From Paramacrobiotus metropolitanus (Eukaryota > Tardigrada > Eutardigrada > Parachela > Macrobiotidae): DNA of 64,000 bases. The stretch covers positions 1 through 64,000 of the forward strand of contig NW_026570409.1 of the NCBI RefSeq assembly GCF_019649055.1. The letters are read 5' to 3'. Positions 1-12,253 of this stretch are shown here, piece by piece. Within the stretch, counting starts at the first letter, position 1. Each line of letters begins with the position of its first letter. A program made the translations under genes and the position numbers. The notes beneath the pieces are model-generated. The model was not told the DNA's origin, made no database searches, and worked only from the letters and a program-made list of their open reading frames with translations.

Positions 1-120
1 ACTCGCAAAGCATTTATACGGCGAAGTAAGCAGTACCCGGAATATACTCATAAATACACGTGACGTACGTCTTGCACGCTTAATGTAGGTGATGATTGTA
101 CAGTGATGAAACGTCCGTCT

Positions 121-361
121 TCAGTTTTTTCCTTGTTTATTCTTAATTAACCAGGCGCCTACACAGCTGGTTTCCGTAGGAAGTGTTCCGAGGGAATTCT
201 TAGCCAGACGCTTAGTTAACACATACCACCCGAGGTAAAGCGTTGTCGCCCAAACGAGCTGAAAGTCAGCTATCACAAGGATTAACTGTATTGCCATAGA
301 AAAGGATAATACTGTGTAGTACGCGCGCTCGTAGCCGATCCTCTCTGCCAGTCTTAACAAC
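121..361 (-). pseudogene. Isolated terminal exon of an unrecognised membrane protein
   Basis: A splice acceptor (ccacag) is followed by an open frame that reads LLRLAERIGYERAYYTVLSF, then two hydrophobic stretches (around IQLILVIADFQLVWATTLYLGW), a basic tail and a stop. It looks like the last coding exon of a small membrane protein. No upstream exons are visible inside the window, because the gene would have to continue to the right where only a second inverted copy is found. I do not recognise the family. It may be a real exon or a duplicated fragment; its near-perfect match to the copy at 1230-1296 argues for recent duplication. Confidence 0.35.
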
Positions 362-1195
362 CTGTGGTCGAGTTGTAATGAATTGTGTAAACACGCTGTA
401 CCTGCAGTTTTAATGAGAAGCGATATCTCGAGATATTGTGGTCATATTTAAAAACTAAACACACGGTTGTGATCGTTAAAGCGTAAGGAGTATGAATCTT
501 GAAAAAAAATTGAAAAAGAACATACGCATAAGCAAATAATTCATTATCCAAGCTAACGGGGGGCATAAATCGCGGATGGAAATGCATTCTCAATGGGGCA
601 TGCCGACCTTCTCTCCGGCTCCCTTGGCTCGGTTCCGGACCAGTAGCACTGCAGGTGTGCCTTTGTTTGCATAGACCGGCCGGACCAGCGGAATGCTCAG
701 TGTATTTGTGTTAGCAGTTAGCTCAACATAATAATTATGCAACTAAAAATGCCACTTTGTGATCAAATATGGATGGATGCGTGTTTGGTTAATGATTGCA
801 AATCTTTTTAAATGGGCTCAATGCACATCTCGGAGATATAGTCTGCATTGATTCCTTTAGCATTACGCTTGGACTGTAGAGTTCAAAATAATTGTTGTTT
901 TTCGTTGAGAACTGCATATGTCATTGTTTGTAATTTCCAACACGTAATATTAAGCACCATATACTTATACTTGCACGAAAATACACAAATGTGTCTGTAC
1001 AATTAAGTGCTTTAGTAGTAAGTACATCAATAATTTTGTAAGTACTGTACTTTATGGTATCATTTTTGGAAATAGTAACGGCTACTGTAATGAAAGTACA
1101 GTAAGTGCATCTACGGCTCGGAATCAGTTCAGCTCTGAACTGCAAATTGCCTGAGCCGTTGCTTCGCCGTCCGATCAGCAAATTTGTGGGTACAG

Positions 1196-1297
1196 TTTGT
1201 TTGCACAATTCATTACAACTCGACCACAGGTTGTTAAGACTGGCAGAGAGGATCGGCTACGAGCGCGCGTACTACACAGTATTATCCTTTTCTATGG
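1196..1297 (+). repeat. Inverted duplicate of the exon at 294-395
   Basis: About 100 bases match the reverse complement of roughly 294-395 almost exactly, including the splice acceptor and the AERIGYERAYYTV coding segment. Similarity stops right after TTTTCTATG, where this copy continues gtattgc instead of gcaatac. The result is a truncated, inverted copy about 0.8 kb from the other. The 360-1200 interval between the two copies shows no other gene. Confidence 0.7.
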
Positions 1298-1686
1298 TAT
1301 TGCTTTCCACGCGCTCCGCAGTCCGCCATCTCTGTATGACTTGTATCGTTCAAGCCACAGCCTTTGGTGTGATGCCCACAGCAAACGCCTGTGTATAATG
1401 TGTATCTACTGTAATTTATCACACACGATATGCCGATGAATATGCATGTGGTTCGCTCATGCACAGCACACGTGCTTAACCGCGATCAATACAAGCAAAA
1501 TACATTCGCAAGCAACATACATTCGCTTCACATTCACAACCAACATGCACGTGTTACGAACTGACTGACGGTGGTCACGCTGTAAGAAAACCTAAGAAAC
1601 ATCCGAAAACAGTGCAGTGCCGGGACGCATGACACCGGCCGGCGGCACGCGTGCAGAGGGAAAGAGGCGTCCGACGCCGGATGCGG

Positions 1687-4364
1687 TTAGGGGGGATGGC
1701 GTTCGGCCGGCCGCCCACGCCCCCGCCCCCGCCCCCGCTCCCGCACCTGGCGGGCCGCGGCCGCGGGCGGCATGAGGCGCAGACTGCCGGCCGGGGGCTC
1801 CACGGCGCAGCGGATCCGGGTCGGCGGCGCTCCGGCCCATGCGCTGTCCGACATCGTCGACGCCGCTCGCTTCCGCTGGGCGCCGCCGGCGCGCGGCTCC
1901 GTGGGGAAGGGCAGCGGCGGGCGCAGCGCGGCGTGCCTGTACGTGTACAGGTCCACGATTTCACTGGGCAGCAGCAAACCGCTCTGCAGACACCACAACT
2001 AATTCAATATTCAATCAGAAAAAGAGGAATTTTCAAATTTCAAATATTAATATTTTTTATTTGTTTAATTTATTTTAAAAAGAGGAATTTTCAGTTTCGC
2101 TGCAGTCTTCCAAGACCGGGCGGATTTGCAAACGATTGGCAACGGAAAGACATTTGTGCATCCAAAACTAAGTTGCAAGAATGAATGACCGGCTTTTGAT
2201 GATGATCAATGGAAAATTAATGATGTTCATTAAATGGTGGCTTTTATTCGGTAGCTGTAGCGCACAGCGACGCCAGGCACTGCAATCTTCTAAATAAACA
2301 AGTTATTCCCGTTAACAGGACACGGAACGGTGCCAGAGTAGTGCCGTTTCCCACCCTCTGTTTAACTGAATATATCGCAATTGTTTAAATTTACTTTCCA
2401 AAACATAGTGTATTTCTGGTCTGAACTTGGCAGTTACCTTGACAGGTCCGTCCGTCAGCTGCGCATCGGTCATGAGGGGGAAGCGGATGAGGAAGAGCGC
2501 CTCGTCCAGCTGCGCGCGACAACTATCCGGCGACGCATCCACATCATCGCGCAGGCACGCCGCTTTCGCCCATCTGGTACCACGACAATTATTATTCCAC
2601 CGCCATCAACTTCATTATGTGAAGCGAATGAAATCAGGAAGAGCGTACTCACTTCTCGGCGGCCAAGTAGACGGCGTTCTCCTCCACGCGCAAACTGCCG
2701 CGCTGCAGAATGCGTAGCAGTGTGTCCCGGCTGACGGCGCAGAAACGCTCCGCAGCCAGGATGACGTCCGTGAAGCAGTCCACCCAGTTCAGACACTTTT
2801 GCACCACCCGCGCACAACTCTCCATCCCACAACGCTGCGCCTACAATGCACAATCATACACAATTAGAGTTCGTAAATCGTCAAGATTTCAGCAGCGAAA
2901 CGGAAATTTTCAGCCTTTTGGAAAACTTGACGAAACTTAACTGTTTGTAAATTTCGAAAAATAATAACGAAACTTAGCGATTTTACCAAACCATTTAACG
3001 AAACTTGGCGATAACGGAAAATATTTTGCTGGCTAAAAAACGGAACTGAGCGAAAAACTTTCAAAAGAAAAAATACTTACCAAAACTGAGTCTGAATTTT
3101 GCTCATGTTCAGTTCATACCAAGCAAAATCTGTTGAAGGCAATAATTTTGGAAAAATTAAAGAAAATAATCAAATTTCGCGCGAAGCGCGAAGCTGACAG
3201 ACAGATTTGTTTAAAATCTTCCAGAAATTTACAAAAAATCCGAAAAAATTAGCGAAGTTTTAGCGAACGAAAGTACCAGTAATAACTAGACTAAGCGAAA
3301 AGATAAGCTGCAATAACGAAGCTTAACGAAGCGGTGTCTTTTGGCCCTGAAAACCTGCGCGAAGCTTGACGAACCGTTCGTTAACTATCGTTACGCTTCG
3401 TCATTTTGACGACTTACGAACTCTAATACACATATAAAAGATCCTACTGATAATCGGGTGCCTATGAAATACCGCATTAAATTGTGGATTATATACATAA
3501 TACATTCAATTTAAAAAATGTCAGTGTACAGTAAATATAAATTCCTTTGCTTATGCAGTTCGCATTTAATCGGTAATTCTTAATAAAAAAAACAACATAT
3601 TACATATATAATAAAAGTCGATAATAAACGATAAATTGTTATGTCTGCAATAAAACAAAAATGATACTGTTGATAATAACGGTAGATAAGGAATACTTAA
3701 AATAAGGTTTTTTACACTGTGTAAATACAGTTATTTTAGTACTTTACTAACATTTTCCAAATAATCCAGGCAGGTGTCATGGTCCAGGCGACGGAAAACG
3801 ACATGGAGCGCTAATTTCGTCAACTCTTTCAGATTGTACTTGTCGGCGCAGTACAGCACCTCGAACACGCTGTCCACGCCCGACAGCGAACACGGCTCGG
3901 GCAGGCCCTCCACGGCGTCCACCGTGCCCGTGTACACGAAACTACAACCAAGAACCACAGTTCCTCCCCAGTCCACAATCCACATTACAGAACAGAGAAT
4001 ACGGCGCATGCGGTTGTCCACCTGTACCTCAGCATGGCAGCAAACGCTGCCGGCCGAATCTCCGGGATGTCGATGGGTTGCGCCGTGTTTTCTCGCAGGT
4101 CTCCGTTGAACATACGGTCGAACACGTCGCTGCGCACACTTAACAGGAACCTGCGCACACAGGATCAATGAAAACCAGAACGTTGCACTGCGGAGTGAGG
4201 AAGCAGCATGCTTACTTGTGCGCGGCAAAGATCTTCGCCTCGCCACTTTCACGTCCGACAGCGAACCGCACGTCGCTCTTCTCTCCGCTGACCAACAGCT
4301 GCTTCCACACATCGTGGAATCCCGCGACGGGACGCGCAACAGAGGATGCGAAATGCTCAGTCAT
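1687..4364 (-). CDS. BTB-BACK domain protein, copy 1 (BTBD3/6-like)
   Basis: Six exons on the minus strand: 4216-4364, 4028-4150, 3752-3941, 2653-2840, 2438-2573 and 1687-1983, giving 360 residues. All junctions are GT-AG and phases close without a gap. Exons 1-3 encode the BTB/POZ fold (SDVRFAVG, LLSVRSDVFDRMF, VYTGTV, EVLYCADKYNL). Exons 4-6 encode the BACK region (LFLIRFPLMTDAQLTDGP, then SGLLLPSEIVDLY and RPPLPFPTEPR). This order matches BTBD3/BTBD6-type proteins, which usually act as cullin-3 substrate adaptors; that role is inferred from the family. The tail after exon 6 is low-complexity, rich in Arg, Pro and Gly, and probably disordered. The start is set at the ATG matching copy 4; no earlier in-frame ATG was seen. 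Confidence 0.85.
2863..3427. mobile_element. MITE-like element in intron 3 of BTB copy 1
   Basis: The ends are inverted repeats: ATTAGAGTTCGTAAATCGTC on the left, and its near-complement ending gacgacttacgaactctaat on the right. Flanks show a possible 5-bp duplication (acaca). The inside is non-coding and contains many degenerate copies of a cgaaactta-like word. It lies wholly in the 2841-3751 intron, which explains why that intron is about ten times longer than its neighbours. Confidence 0.6.
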
Positions 4365-7300
4365 AATGCTGTACGGGCAAAGGAGCAAAGGTGGCAATGC
4401 AGATCTTGTACAATGTCAAGGAAAGTCAAAAACTGGAATGTGCAAACTGCAAAGAACGAGATGAGAGTCTGAACGGTCTGATGAATCATGACTCTGTCAC
4501 TCTGATCACTATTAGAACGTCGAACGAAGCATGCAAAATGCAGGCGCCAGGCGCGAGTACGAGTACGGAACGAAAAGCAACGTAACTGCCACCACCTGGT
4601 GGACGGCCCACTTCTGATTCGACTACGGTTTACAAGCACAAGGACCCGTCCCGGTTGTGCTCGGACTTCCAGCCGGTGGTGAGGCTTAAAACGAAGCTTT
4701 CTAATGATTCTGTTATCACCGATACATAAGACAAGTCACAGTAAGCATGGAACAGCGCTGCATGTCGTCGGTATGCGCGCAGAGTAAACTTGATATGCCT
4801 CGCCCACCTACAAGAATGAAGAATGTACTGCAAATACTGTGCCACTTGCAGCACTTACTTGATGGCCGCTAATGTACTACGAAAACGCGTTACTTTCACA
4901 GATTTCACATCAAAACTGTTGGGAATCATGGTTGGGAAAACTAACACAGTCGCCACAACAGAAGCTAACCTTTTTGCTAACCTATGCCAACAGTTTTCGC
5001 AAGCATGCACAAGCAGCAGACTGCCGGACCCGGTTCCCCACCAACGTACCCGCGACAATATGAATCATTATATGATATAATCATATTAATTTTAATGTCA
5101 AGCCTTTCCAGTGCTGCGTCCCGCGGCACTGCCGGCCCACCCGCGAGTGCGTGCTGTGATCCACGGGAAAGAGTCCGGACCCGCCACCGTCTGGGTCAAC
5201 CAGTCAACAGGACGGTCACCACCATCCACAAAGCGTCCGGCTACCACCGCCGCAGCATATTGCAATGACAACTTCTAAGCTGTCCCTAGTGGAGTGGGTT
5301 ACAACCCGTACCACGATCGGAAGTGCTGGTGGTGTTAACGAATTACTTTAAGATCGCTTATGTAATTAGCTCTTAACGAAAGCCGGCAACGGAACACACT
5401 GACAACGCGTACGCACACATTTTAATCAGCTGAAAACCATTAGGGAAGAGCAAGGGCAAGGGCAAGAGCAAGAATGATCTTAGATCAGTTAGACATTTCC
5501 CAATTGCTTCGATGTAAGTCAATTTTTGCTCAAAGTCTGTCGCGGGGCGGTGACGAAAACCGTTACACAGATGGGCGTACCTTGTAACGGGTCTAAGCGA
5601 CGCCCTGTTACTTACAAACTTCCCTTTTCTATGGTTTTGATTGGTGGGTCAGCATTCTGAGTTAGATCGAGGCTGCCCACCGCCAGTGGCAAAATTTGCC
5701 CACCACCAATGGAAACCACGTGGTACAGATTCAGTACTTTGAGTGATCTATCAAGAAAAAATCACAACCTGCTTGCTGTGTCCTTATTTTAATACGAGTA
5801 TCTCTTTTTAATTATTTATTAAAAAGAATTATTAATTATACGAGTATCTCTTTTTAATTATTTTTTTCAAATATTTGTCCATATAAATGAAGTTTTCACA
5901 TGAAAGGCTTTTTCATTTTACAATTTCCTGACGGAGATCGTGCAGGGTAGCCTGCTTACTGGGTTCCCAGTTGTTTGCGTCTGAGCTTTTATCAGTGCTA
6001 CGAGCAAACGTTGTTTATCCTTTACCCACTCAGATATTTTGTGGATAAGTATTTCAGCAAGTTATGCGGATAAGCTAAGAAGTAGCTGGAAAAATTTCAA
6101 ACCTTTTCCGCTTTCTTGGAAAATCTGCAAAACAATGTTGTTGACGTTTCTTCAATTATGTTGTGGGGAACCCTGCGTGCTGGCTAGCCAGCTGGCTCTT
6201 GTTAATGCAGCAGTACTTACTGGGCAGAGTGTTTGATTCTTGCCAGCCTTTATTTACTGGACACCCATCCATGGTAAGCAAGACCATCAAACGAAAACTT
6301 TCATTATTTTACGACTGTTATAGTATGTGAAATACTTTCAACCAAAACTTTCAGATTACGCAACAAAGCGAGCATGTTTGTGATTATTCTTTTTCATCTG
6401 GTTGCGGGTTCCCGCTTATCTGGCTACCCAGAGGAAGATATTTTGACAAATAACTGTCATTTTGCTGTTGTGCGGTGTATAAGGCCAGCTTGGTGAAATT
6501 TTTAAGTTGCGAGTCAGGCATTTATTTTATATTTCTGACGCCAGAAAAAAGTAATTCTCAATAAAGCCGTAATTTCAATAAATATCGGCAATAAGCAGCA
6601 CGTATAAATCGTACCTGTCAGCGTCGCCTGTTGAGGTATGTGCGTCCTGTCTGTTTTGCGCACACCGTCCCCGTTAACACGGACAGACATACATGTACAC
6701 GCAAGCCGTGAAAACGGGCGCGGTTTTGCATACTTTGTATGTAAATGCACGCTGAAATCTTTGTAAGTAAGTCCCTGATGCGCCTATGCGCAATGACTAT
6801 AATGTCTCGTGAATTGTCCAGCTTTACCGGTCGTAACAACCGCTGCAGCGAAAGTAAGCGTCACGGTTACCGTCACGGTACCTGCGAAAACTCGAACTGG
6901 ATACCTATGTTTTTGTTGCACACTGTTCGTTAATTGCACCATTCAAATTTTTTAAAACTGACCGTTTTCCCTTGTTTTCTCTCCTACACATGATCGTTTA
7001 GTTACTTCCAACTACGAAGAAACCCAGGACCACTATACACATACGGTTCTTATAGCGCTATAGCGTTTATATATAGCGTTCTTGACAAAAAACCTTGTGA
7101 CTGCTAAACAGCTCAGTATCTTCCATGTTCACGTGATACTGCAAAAGGAAATTGCGTGCAGATTGCCAGGACTTTTTCTCCGTGTACTGGCGATTTACGT
7201 GCACTGGATGCACTTCTATGACCCTGTCGCGTGCTGTTTGTTGGTTTTATACTTCGCTTTTGTAATTACGCTGACCGCACACCGAATTAGTTCGTCCACG

Positions 7301-7380
7301 CCGGTGGCCAGTTTAATCACGTATACAATACACGATGTGCTAAAAAAGTAAACTAAAGCCACTTAGAAAACCATCCCTTC
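4365..7380. other. Spacer between BTB copies 1 and 2
   Basis: No coding region is supported. Positions 4870-5010 share scattered similarity with 10270-10400, the equivalent spot upstream of BTB copy 2 (both read catcaaaactgtt followed by a ggaaaa.taacac.gt.gc.acaa pattern), so the tandem duplication included 5' flank. At 5793-5866 a word of about 24 bases (acgagtatctctttttaatt...) is directly duplicated. The rest is unassigned AT-rich DNA. Confidence 0.6.
4580..4598. promoter_or_regulatory. Conserved upstream element of BTB genes, copy 1
   Basis: The word acgtaactgccaccacct lies about 216 bases upstream of the copy-1 start codon. Close matches occur in the same orientation upstream of copy 4 (17714) and copy 3 (14124), and a shortened match (acgtaactgg) lies upstream of copy 2 (10140). 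Conservation within otherwise diverged spacers suggests a promoter element or 5' UTR feature; function is inferred. Confidence 0.4.
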
Positions 7381-8079
7381 TCATCGGATAGAACGCCGAC
7401 GCGGCGGCGAACCGCGCGGCCCTCGTATACTCCCGCGGCCGCGGCTCCCGTGTCCCCCGCGCGCCACGGGCGGCCGGATGGCGCCGCGCCCCGCCGGCAT
7501 ACGGGCACGCGGCGGAGTGGTCGGTTCCTCCGGGAAGCGCGTCTTGGGCGCTTTGGCCGGGACACTGTCGGGCGAATCCCGTGGCGCTCGCTTCCGGCGC
7601 TGATCCGCGCCACCACGCGGCTCCGTGGCAAAGGGCAGAGGCGGCTTGACGGCGGCGTGCTTGTACAGGAAGAGCGCCGTCACTTCACTGTGCAGCAGCA
7701 AACCACTCTGCAAAACACGTATCTGCACACTCCGGTGACATATCACCGACCGTTAAATCTAGATTTATTTCCAGGGAATGTTATTCCCCAGCGCCACAGC
7801 ACGGACACAACAGCCTACCTGGATGGGTCCGTCGGCCAGCTGCGCGTCGGTCAGGAGCGGGAAGCGGATGTGGAAGAGAGCCGGGCCCAGAATCGCGCAC
7901 CGATTGTCCGGCGACGCGTCCAGGGCGTTGCGCAGGCACGCCGCGGTCGCCCATCTGTAGCCAGACAACATCAGCCATGCGTCAGGAAGAACTAATTCGC
8001 ATTACGCGCTAAATACAATTTCCAGAGCTACAGTGTCGGAGAATTCGTTGTACTGTAAAGTCCTTTAATGAGTAACGAC

Positions 8080-8350
8080 CAGACCTGGGCAGTTAATTTT
8101 AACTATTTAACTTAACGCGAGATATTTTCGAGTTATAACTTAACTCATTAGCGCAACTCGCTCAGAAGAAAACTTAACTCTAACTTAACTCTGAGAAAAA
8201 GACTATATATTGTCTAAGGTAGCGTAACTCGAGGTGTAACTCGAAACTCGGTTTTCCTGCATAAATAACTTAACTCTTAGCGCAACTCGCACGCACACTG
8301 TAACTCTTAACTCTAACTGCGGGTCAATTTTCTATAACTGCCCAGGTCTG
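8080..8350. mobile_element. hAT-type MITE in intron 4 of BTB copy 2
   Basis: The 271-base element starts CAGACCTGGGCAGTTA and ends with the complement (ctgcccaggtctg). It is flanked on both sides by the 8-bp direct repeat gtaacgac (8072-8079 and 8351-8358). An 8-bp duplication with CAG-type ends is the signature of the hAT superfamily. The inside is non-coding and made of repeated aactcttaactc-like words. Confidence 0.85.
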
Positions 8351-8636
8351 GTAACGACATCAGATACAAACAAGGTACCAAAAACAGATTAACTATTACA
8401 AAAGAAACACTTCCTCTATGCTATCCTGATCGGGGATCGTACCCGGTACACAAATCGCGTTTCCCCGTTGTATTTGCATAGAACGTTGTACTTGCTCTAC
8501 AGACTACAATCACTGGCTACAGAAATGAAATTACTGCTGTATAAGTTTCAAATAACAAATAAACAACAAATAATGTACAGCAATAACTGAAAACCAGTAT
8601 AAAAAAAAACTTGTAATAGGTATCAGATTGCAGTTA

Positions 8637-8688
8637 TTATTATCACACTAAACACACGCATTATTATCACACTAAACACACGCATTAA
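8637..8688. repeat. Two-copy tandem duplication in intron 4 of BTB copy 2
   Basis: A unit of about 25 bases (ttattatcacactaaacaca followed by cgca) occurs twice in direct tandem. It lies in the intron, just before the donor of exon 4. Confidence 0.7.
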
Positions 8689-9968
8689 GCAACAAAAACA
8701 ATGCTGTACTATACGCAAGGAGCGCTGCTGACTGCTTACCTTTCCACGGCCGCGTACAGAGCGCTTTCCTCAACGTCCAGGCCGTGGCGCTGCAGGATGA
8801 GCAGCAGGGTCGCTCGATCCAGGGAGCAGAAGCGCTCCGAAGCCAGGACAACGTCACTGAACGTGTTCAACCAGAGGAAACAGTAATCCACGATCGCCGC
8901 ACAACTCCCCATCGGCCAACGCTGCGCCTATACCGCGGCGAAACACAGCACTGGTTGCACTGACAATTGTGGGCCGCGTTTACATAATTTGAAATCAAAA
9001 ATAATTTGCACAAATTATTTTCAGAATATTTAAAATAAAAAAAATTTTAAAAAAAATTAAAATCATAATTTTTAAAATTCAAAATAATATCTACTTACAG
9101 AATATGTGTTCTGCTAATAGATAGCAACATCGCCTTTTTGCAGCATTTGCTTCACTGCCTTTTTATTAACCGATCTTTCTTCAATTTATTTATCAATCGT
9201 TATTAATACGAGTGCAGAAAATTAAAACCGATCTGCAGACGAAAGAGGAACTCACATTTTCCAGATAGTCGAGACAGTTGCGGTAGTCCATCCGCCTCGT
9301 GACGGTATTGTGCGCCAGCTCCGTCAACTGCGGCAGATTGTACATACTTGTCGACGCAGTACAGCACCTCGAACACACTGTCCACGCCCGACAGCGAACA
9401 GGGCTCGGGCAGGCCCTCCACGGCTTCCACCGTGCCCGTGTACACAAAACTACAACCAAGAACGAAGAACCAGATCCTCCGCATCACAGAACGGAGAATG
9501 CGGCGCATGCGGTAGTCCGCCTGTACCTCAACATGGCAGCAAACGCTGCAGGCCGAATCTCCGGGATGTCGATGGGTTGCGCCGTGTTTTTGCGCAGCTC
9601 CCCGTTGAACATACGGTCAAAGACGTCGCTGCGGACACTGAGCAGAAATCTGCGCATAAAGAATCAGTGTATAAACCAGAACGTTCAACTGCAGAGTGAA
9701 TGAGCAGCATGCTTACTTGTGCGCGGAGAAGATGTGCACTTCGCCACGCTCACGTCCGACGGCGAACCGCACGTCGCTCTTCTCTCCGCTGACCAACAGC
9801 TGCTTCCACACATCGTGGAATCCCGCGACGGGATGCGCAACAGAGGATGCGGAATGCTCAGTCATAATGCTGTACGGGCAAAGGAGCAAACACTGGAAAA
9901 ATGCCAAGGAAAGTCGCAACGATAAAGAGCCAGATGAGAGTCTGCTCAGTCTGGCAGTCTGCACGGTC

Positions 9969-10035
9969 TGATGGCTCTGTCACTCTGATGAGTCTGATGA
10001 TGGCTTTGTCACTCTGATGAGTCTGATCACTGATA
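9969..10035. repeat. Short minisatellite upstream of BTB copy 2
   Basis: Two tandem copies of a unit of about 33 bases built from tgtcactctgatgagtctgat. A single related word (ctgtcactctgatcac) is present at the equivalent place upstream of BTB copy 1 (about 4494), so the repeat grew after the gene duplication. Confidence 0.6.
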
Positions 10036-10709
10036 AGAAGGATGGATGAGTCACCAAAAATCCAGGCAAACGAGCAGTAAAGTTAGTAAACCGTTCACGC
10101 ACCACACCAAGTCTCAATAGCGAATACGAAGCAAGAGAAACGTAACTGGTTAAAACCTAGCATGGGAATTTAAACCTGGCTCGCAAAAACGAAAATTAAT
10201 AAAATGTAGACTCGGGGAAGGAAGTAACAATTAAAAAAGGATACTTGTACAATAGCAGTTGTGAAAAACGGAAGTTACAATAGCATTACATCAAAACTGT
10301 TTGAAGAAATGGCCTGGAAAATTAACACGGTTGCAACAAAACGAACTAGAATTTTTGTCAGCATGATGCAGACTGGCATTGGGCGGACATTTGCCAGTAA
10401 TACAGCGAACCGAAACGGAAAAATTTCAAAATGCTTTCTACCAAATTTTCCAACTTACGCGCTCTGTCTGCGTAATCGTGAAGAATATTCCTGGCTGTTT
10501 CCCGATGTCAAGAAACAATACCGGGGCTTTGAATGGTCAGCAACATGCAACCGCACTCAAGCCCGTTACCCGGCCTCAAGCCCTTTCCCGTGCAGTCGGC
10601 ATTCCTCAAGGACGCTAGTACTGCCACAGTTACCAGTGTCACTAGAAGCGTCCGGTGCTTTAACTGAGCTGCTGCCGGGCAAAACAGCTACCTGCCTGTG
10701 AATGCCTCT

Positions 10710-11401
10710 TAAGGAAAATGGCCCGGTACAAAGCGTCAAAAATGGGATACATACACTAAAACTTTCGCTTTCGCGCGCTCTGAATCACTTTCTTCCAATA
10801 CTTTATGTCATTCGAAAGCTAAATGATTTGTACACACTGTTCTGAAAACCGTTTGCGCGCGCAACATCCGGTTGCCGCCATATAACGTACTAAAATTGGC
10901 GAAAAGTTTAAATGCATTGTTGTGCACCAAAAGTCTGGTTATTACCCGATCTTCTTGAAACTTTGCTGCAAAAGACACATGACCACAAAGTCAAAAGTGA
11001 ACCAATTTCAGGTCCATAGCACTTTCCCATAATTTTAAAATGAATTTTAAAATTTTTGAAATTCATTTTAAAATCGGAAAAAATGCTATGGATCTGGTAT
11101 TGGTTCACTTTCGACTTTGTGGCCATGTGCCTTTTACAGCAAAGTTTCAAAAAGATCGGGTAATAACCAGACTTTTGGTACACGCCCAATGCGTTCAAGC
11201 TTTTCGCCCATTTTAATTCCTCATATCTCGTCAACCGGATGTTGCGCGCGCAAACGGTTTTCAGAGCAGTGTGTACAAATCATTTAGCTTTAGGATGACA
11301 TAAAGTATTGCGAAAAAGCGATTCGGAGTGCGCGAAAGCGACAGTTTAGTGCATTTTCTAGTATCCCTGTTTTGACGCCATGTACCCGGCCATTTTCCTT
11401 A
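10710..11401. mobile_element. Foldback (long inverted repeat) element
   Basis: About 692 bases form one imperfect palindrome centred near 11050. The ends are TAAGGAAAATGG...CCGGTACA and tgtacccggccattttcctta. Matching inner blocks include ccaaaagtctggttattacc / ggtaataaccagacttttgg and caaacggttttcagag / its complement. No transposase frame is present. The flanking tct/tct could be a 3-bp duplication. It sits between BTB copies 2 and 3. Confidence 0.75.
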
Positions 11402-12253
11402 TCTAGGCAGAGCCGGAAGTGACCCGTCGCGGCATCGCCTGCGACCGGGACAAGCGGTCAGCGGGACCGGTCGCCACCTTTTAAATACCACTCGAAAGTG
11501 CCGAAACAGGTCATCCCGCTAGACTGCCGCTTTTACCTGTCGATCGTCGCTACGCAGAGGTGCGGCTTAACCGGGACGCAACCAACTGCAACCAGGAAAC
11601 CGATGTGCAAGTTGACGTCCAGCGGGTTGGCGTCCTTCCACGACAATCACGACGAGGAAATTGATGGCCAAAGCGGTGCCATTCAACTGATCGAAACTAA
11701 ATTATTACGTTTCGTAAGTGCGCATATACGCGCTTAAATTGTATATCGGCATGTACGAGTACGTACCTACACGACACAAGTGACGCAGCTGAACCCAGTA
11801 CCAGTTTAAAAAGTAAGACTGACAAATACTGCCGTAATCGGCCAGTTGGTCAGCGATCGAAAAACTTCTAATTATTTTGATATTATGTCATGCAGCTGTG
11901 CAACAAGAGCACAGCCAATTTCTTATTTTATTCCAAAACGAACGCTTTCAAACCGCTTTCAACATCCATTTTGCGCATAAATCGCTAGCTTTGAATTCGA
12001 ACAGAGAAGCGGGTTTCTTACACACGATAAACCAAGCCATTACTTCGTGCGCTCTTGCACTAAAGGTCATGGGTTCATCAACTTTATTCGGAAGACACAT
12101 TAATGCCTCCAAAAATCCCTACATGAAACACATTCAAGGCAGAACAGTGCAGACAAACAGTTTAATCCGGCGCTGGTGCCCAGAAGCGACAAAAGCCGGT
12201 ACGCTCGATCAGGGAAAGGCCTCTGGAAGAGGGCCGTCGCCGCGGCGGGCGCG
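11402..12253. other. Spacer downstream of BTB copy 3, no gene seen
   Basis: I see no coding region, RNA gene or clear repeat here. Open frames are short and have no family resemblance. Confidence 0.5.

Larger units (their letters stand above)
7381..9865 (-). pseudogene. BTB-BACK domain protein, copy 2, frameshifted
   Basis: Same six-exon plan as copy 1: 9717-9865, 9527-9649, 9256-9449, 8740-8927, 7819-7954 and 7381-7707. Exons 1, 2, 4 and 5 have exactly the same lengths as in copy 1 (149, 123, 188, 136). Exon 3 is 194 bases instead of 190: a 4-base insertion after DKY shifts the frame, and the NLPQLTELAHNTVTRRM segment continues in another frame up to LDYLENV. This removes the end of the BTB fold and the BACK domain unless corrected. 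Splice sites are still good and the rest is well kept, so either the loss is recent or the insertion is an assembly error. Confidence 0.75.

Noticed and set aside
1651-2184. Long plus-strand open frame opposite the last exon of BTB copy 1, with similar ones opposite other GC-rich exons (7450-7995, 42334-42840).
   Set aside because: These are GC-rich antisense shadows of spliced exons with no family resemblance.
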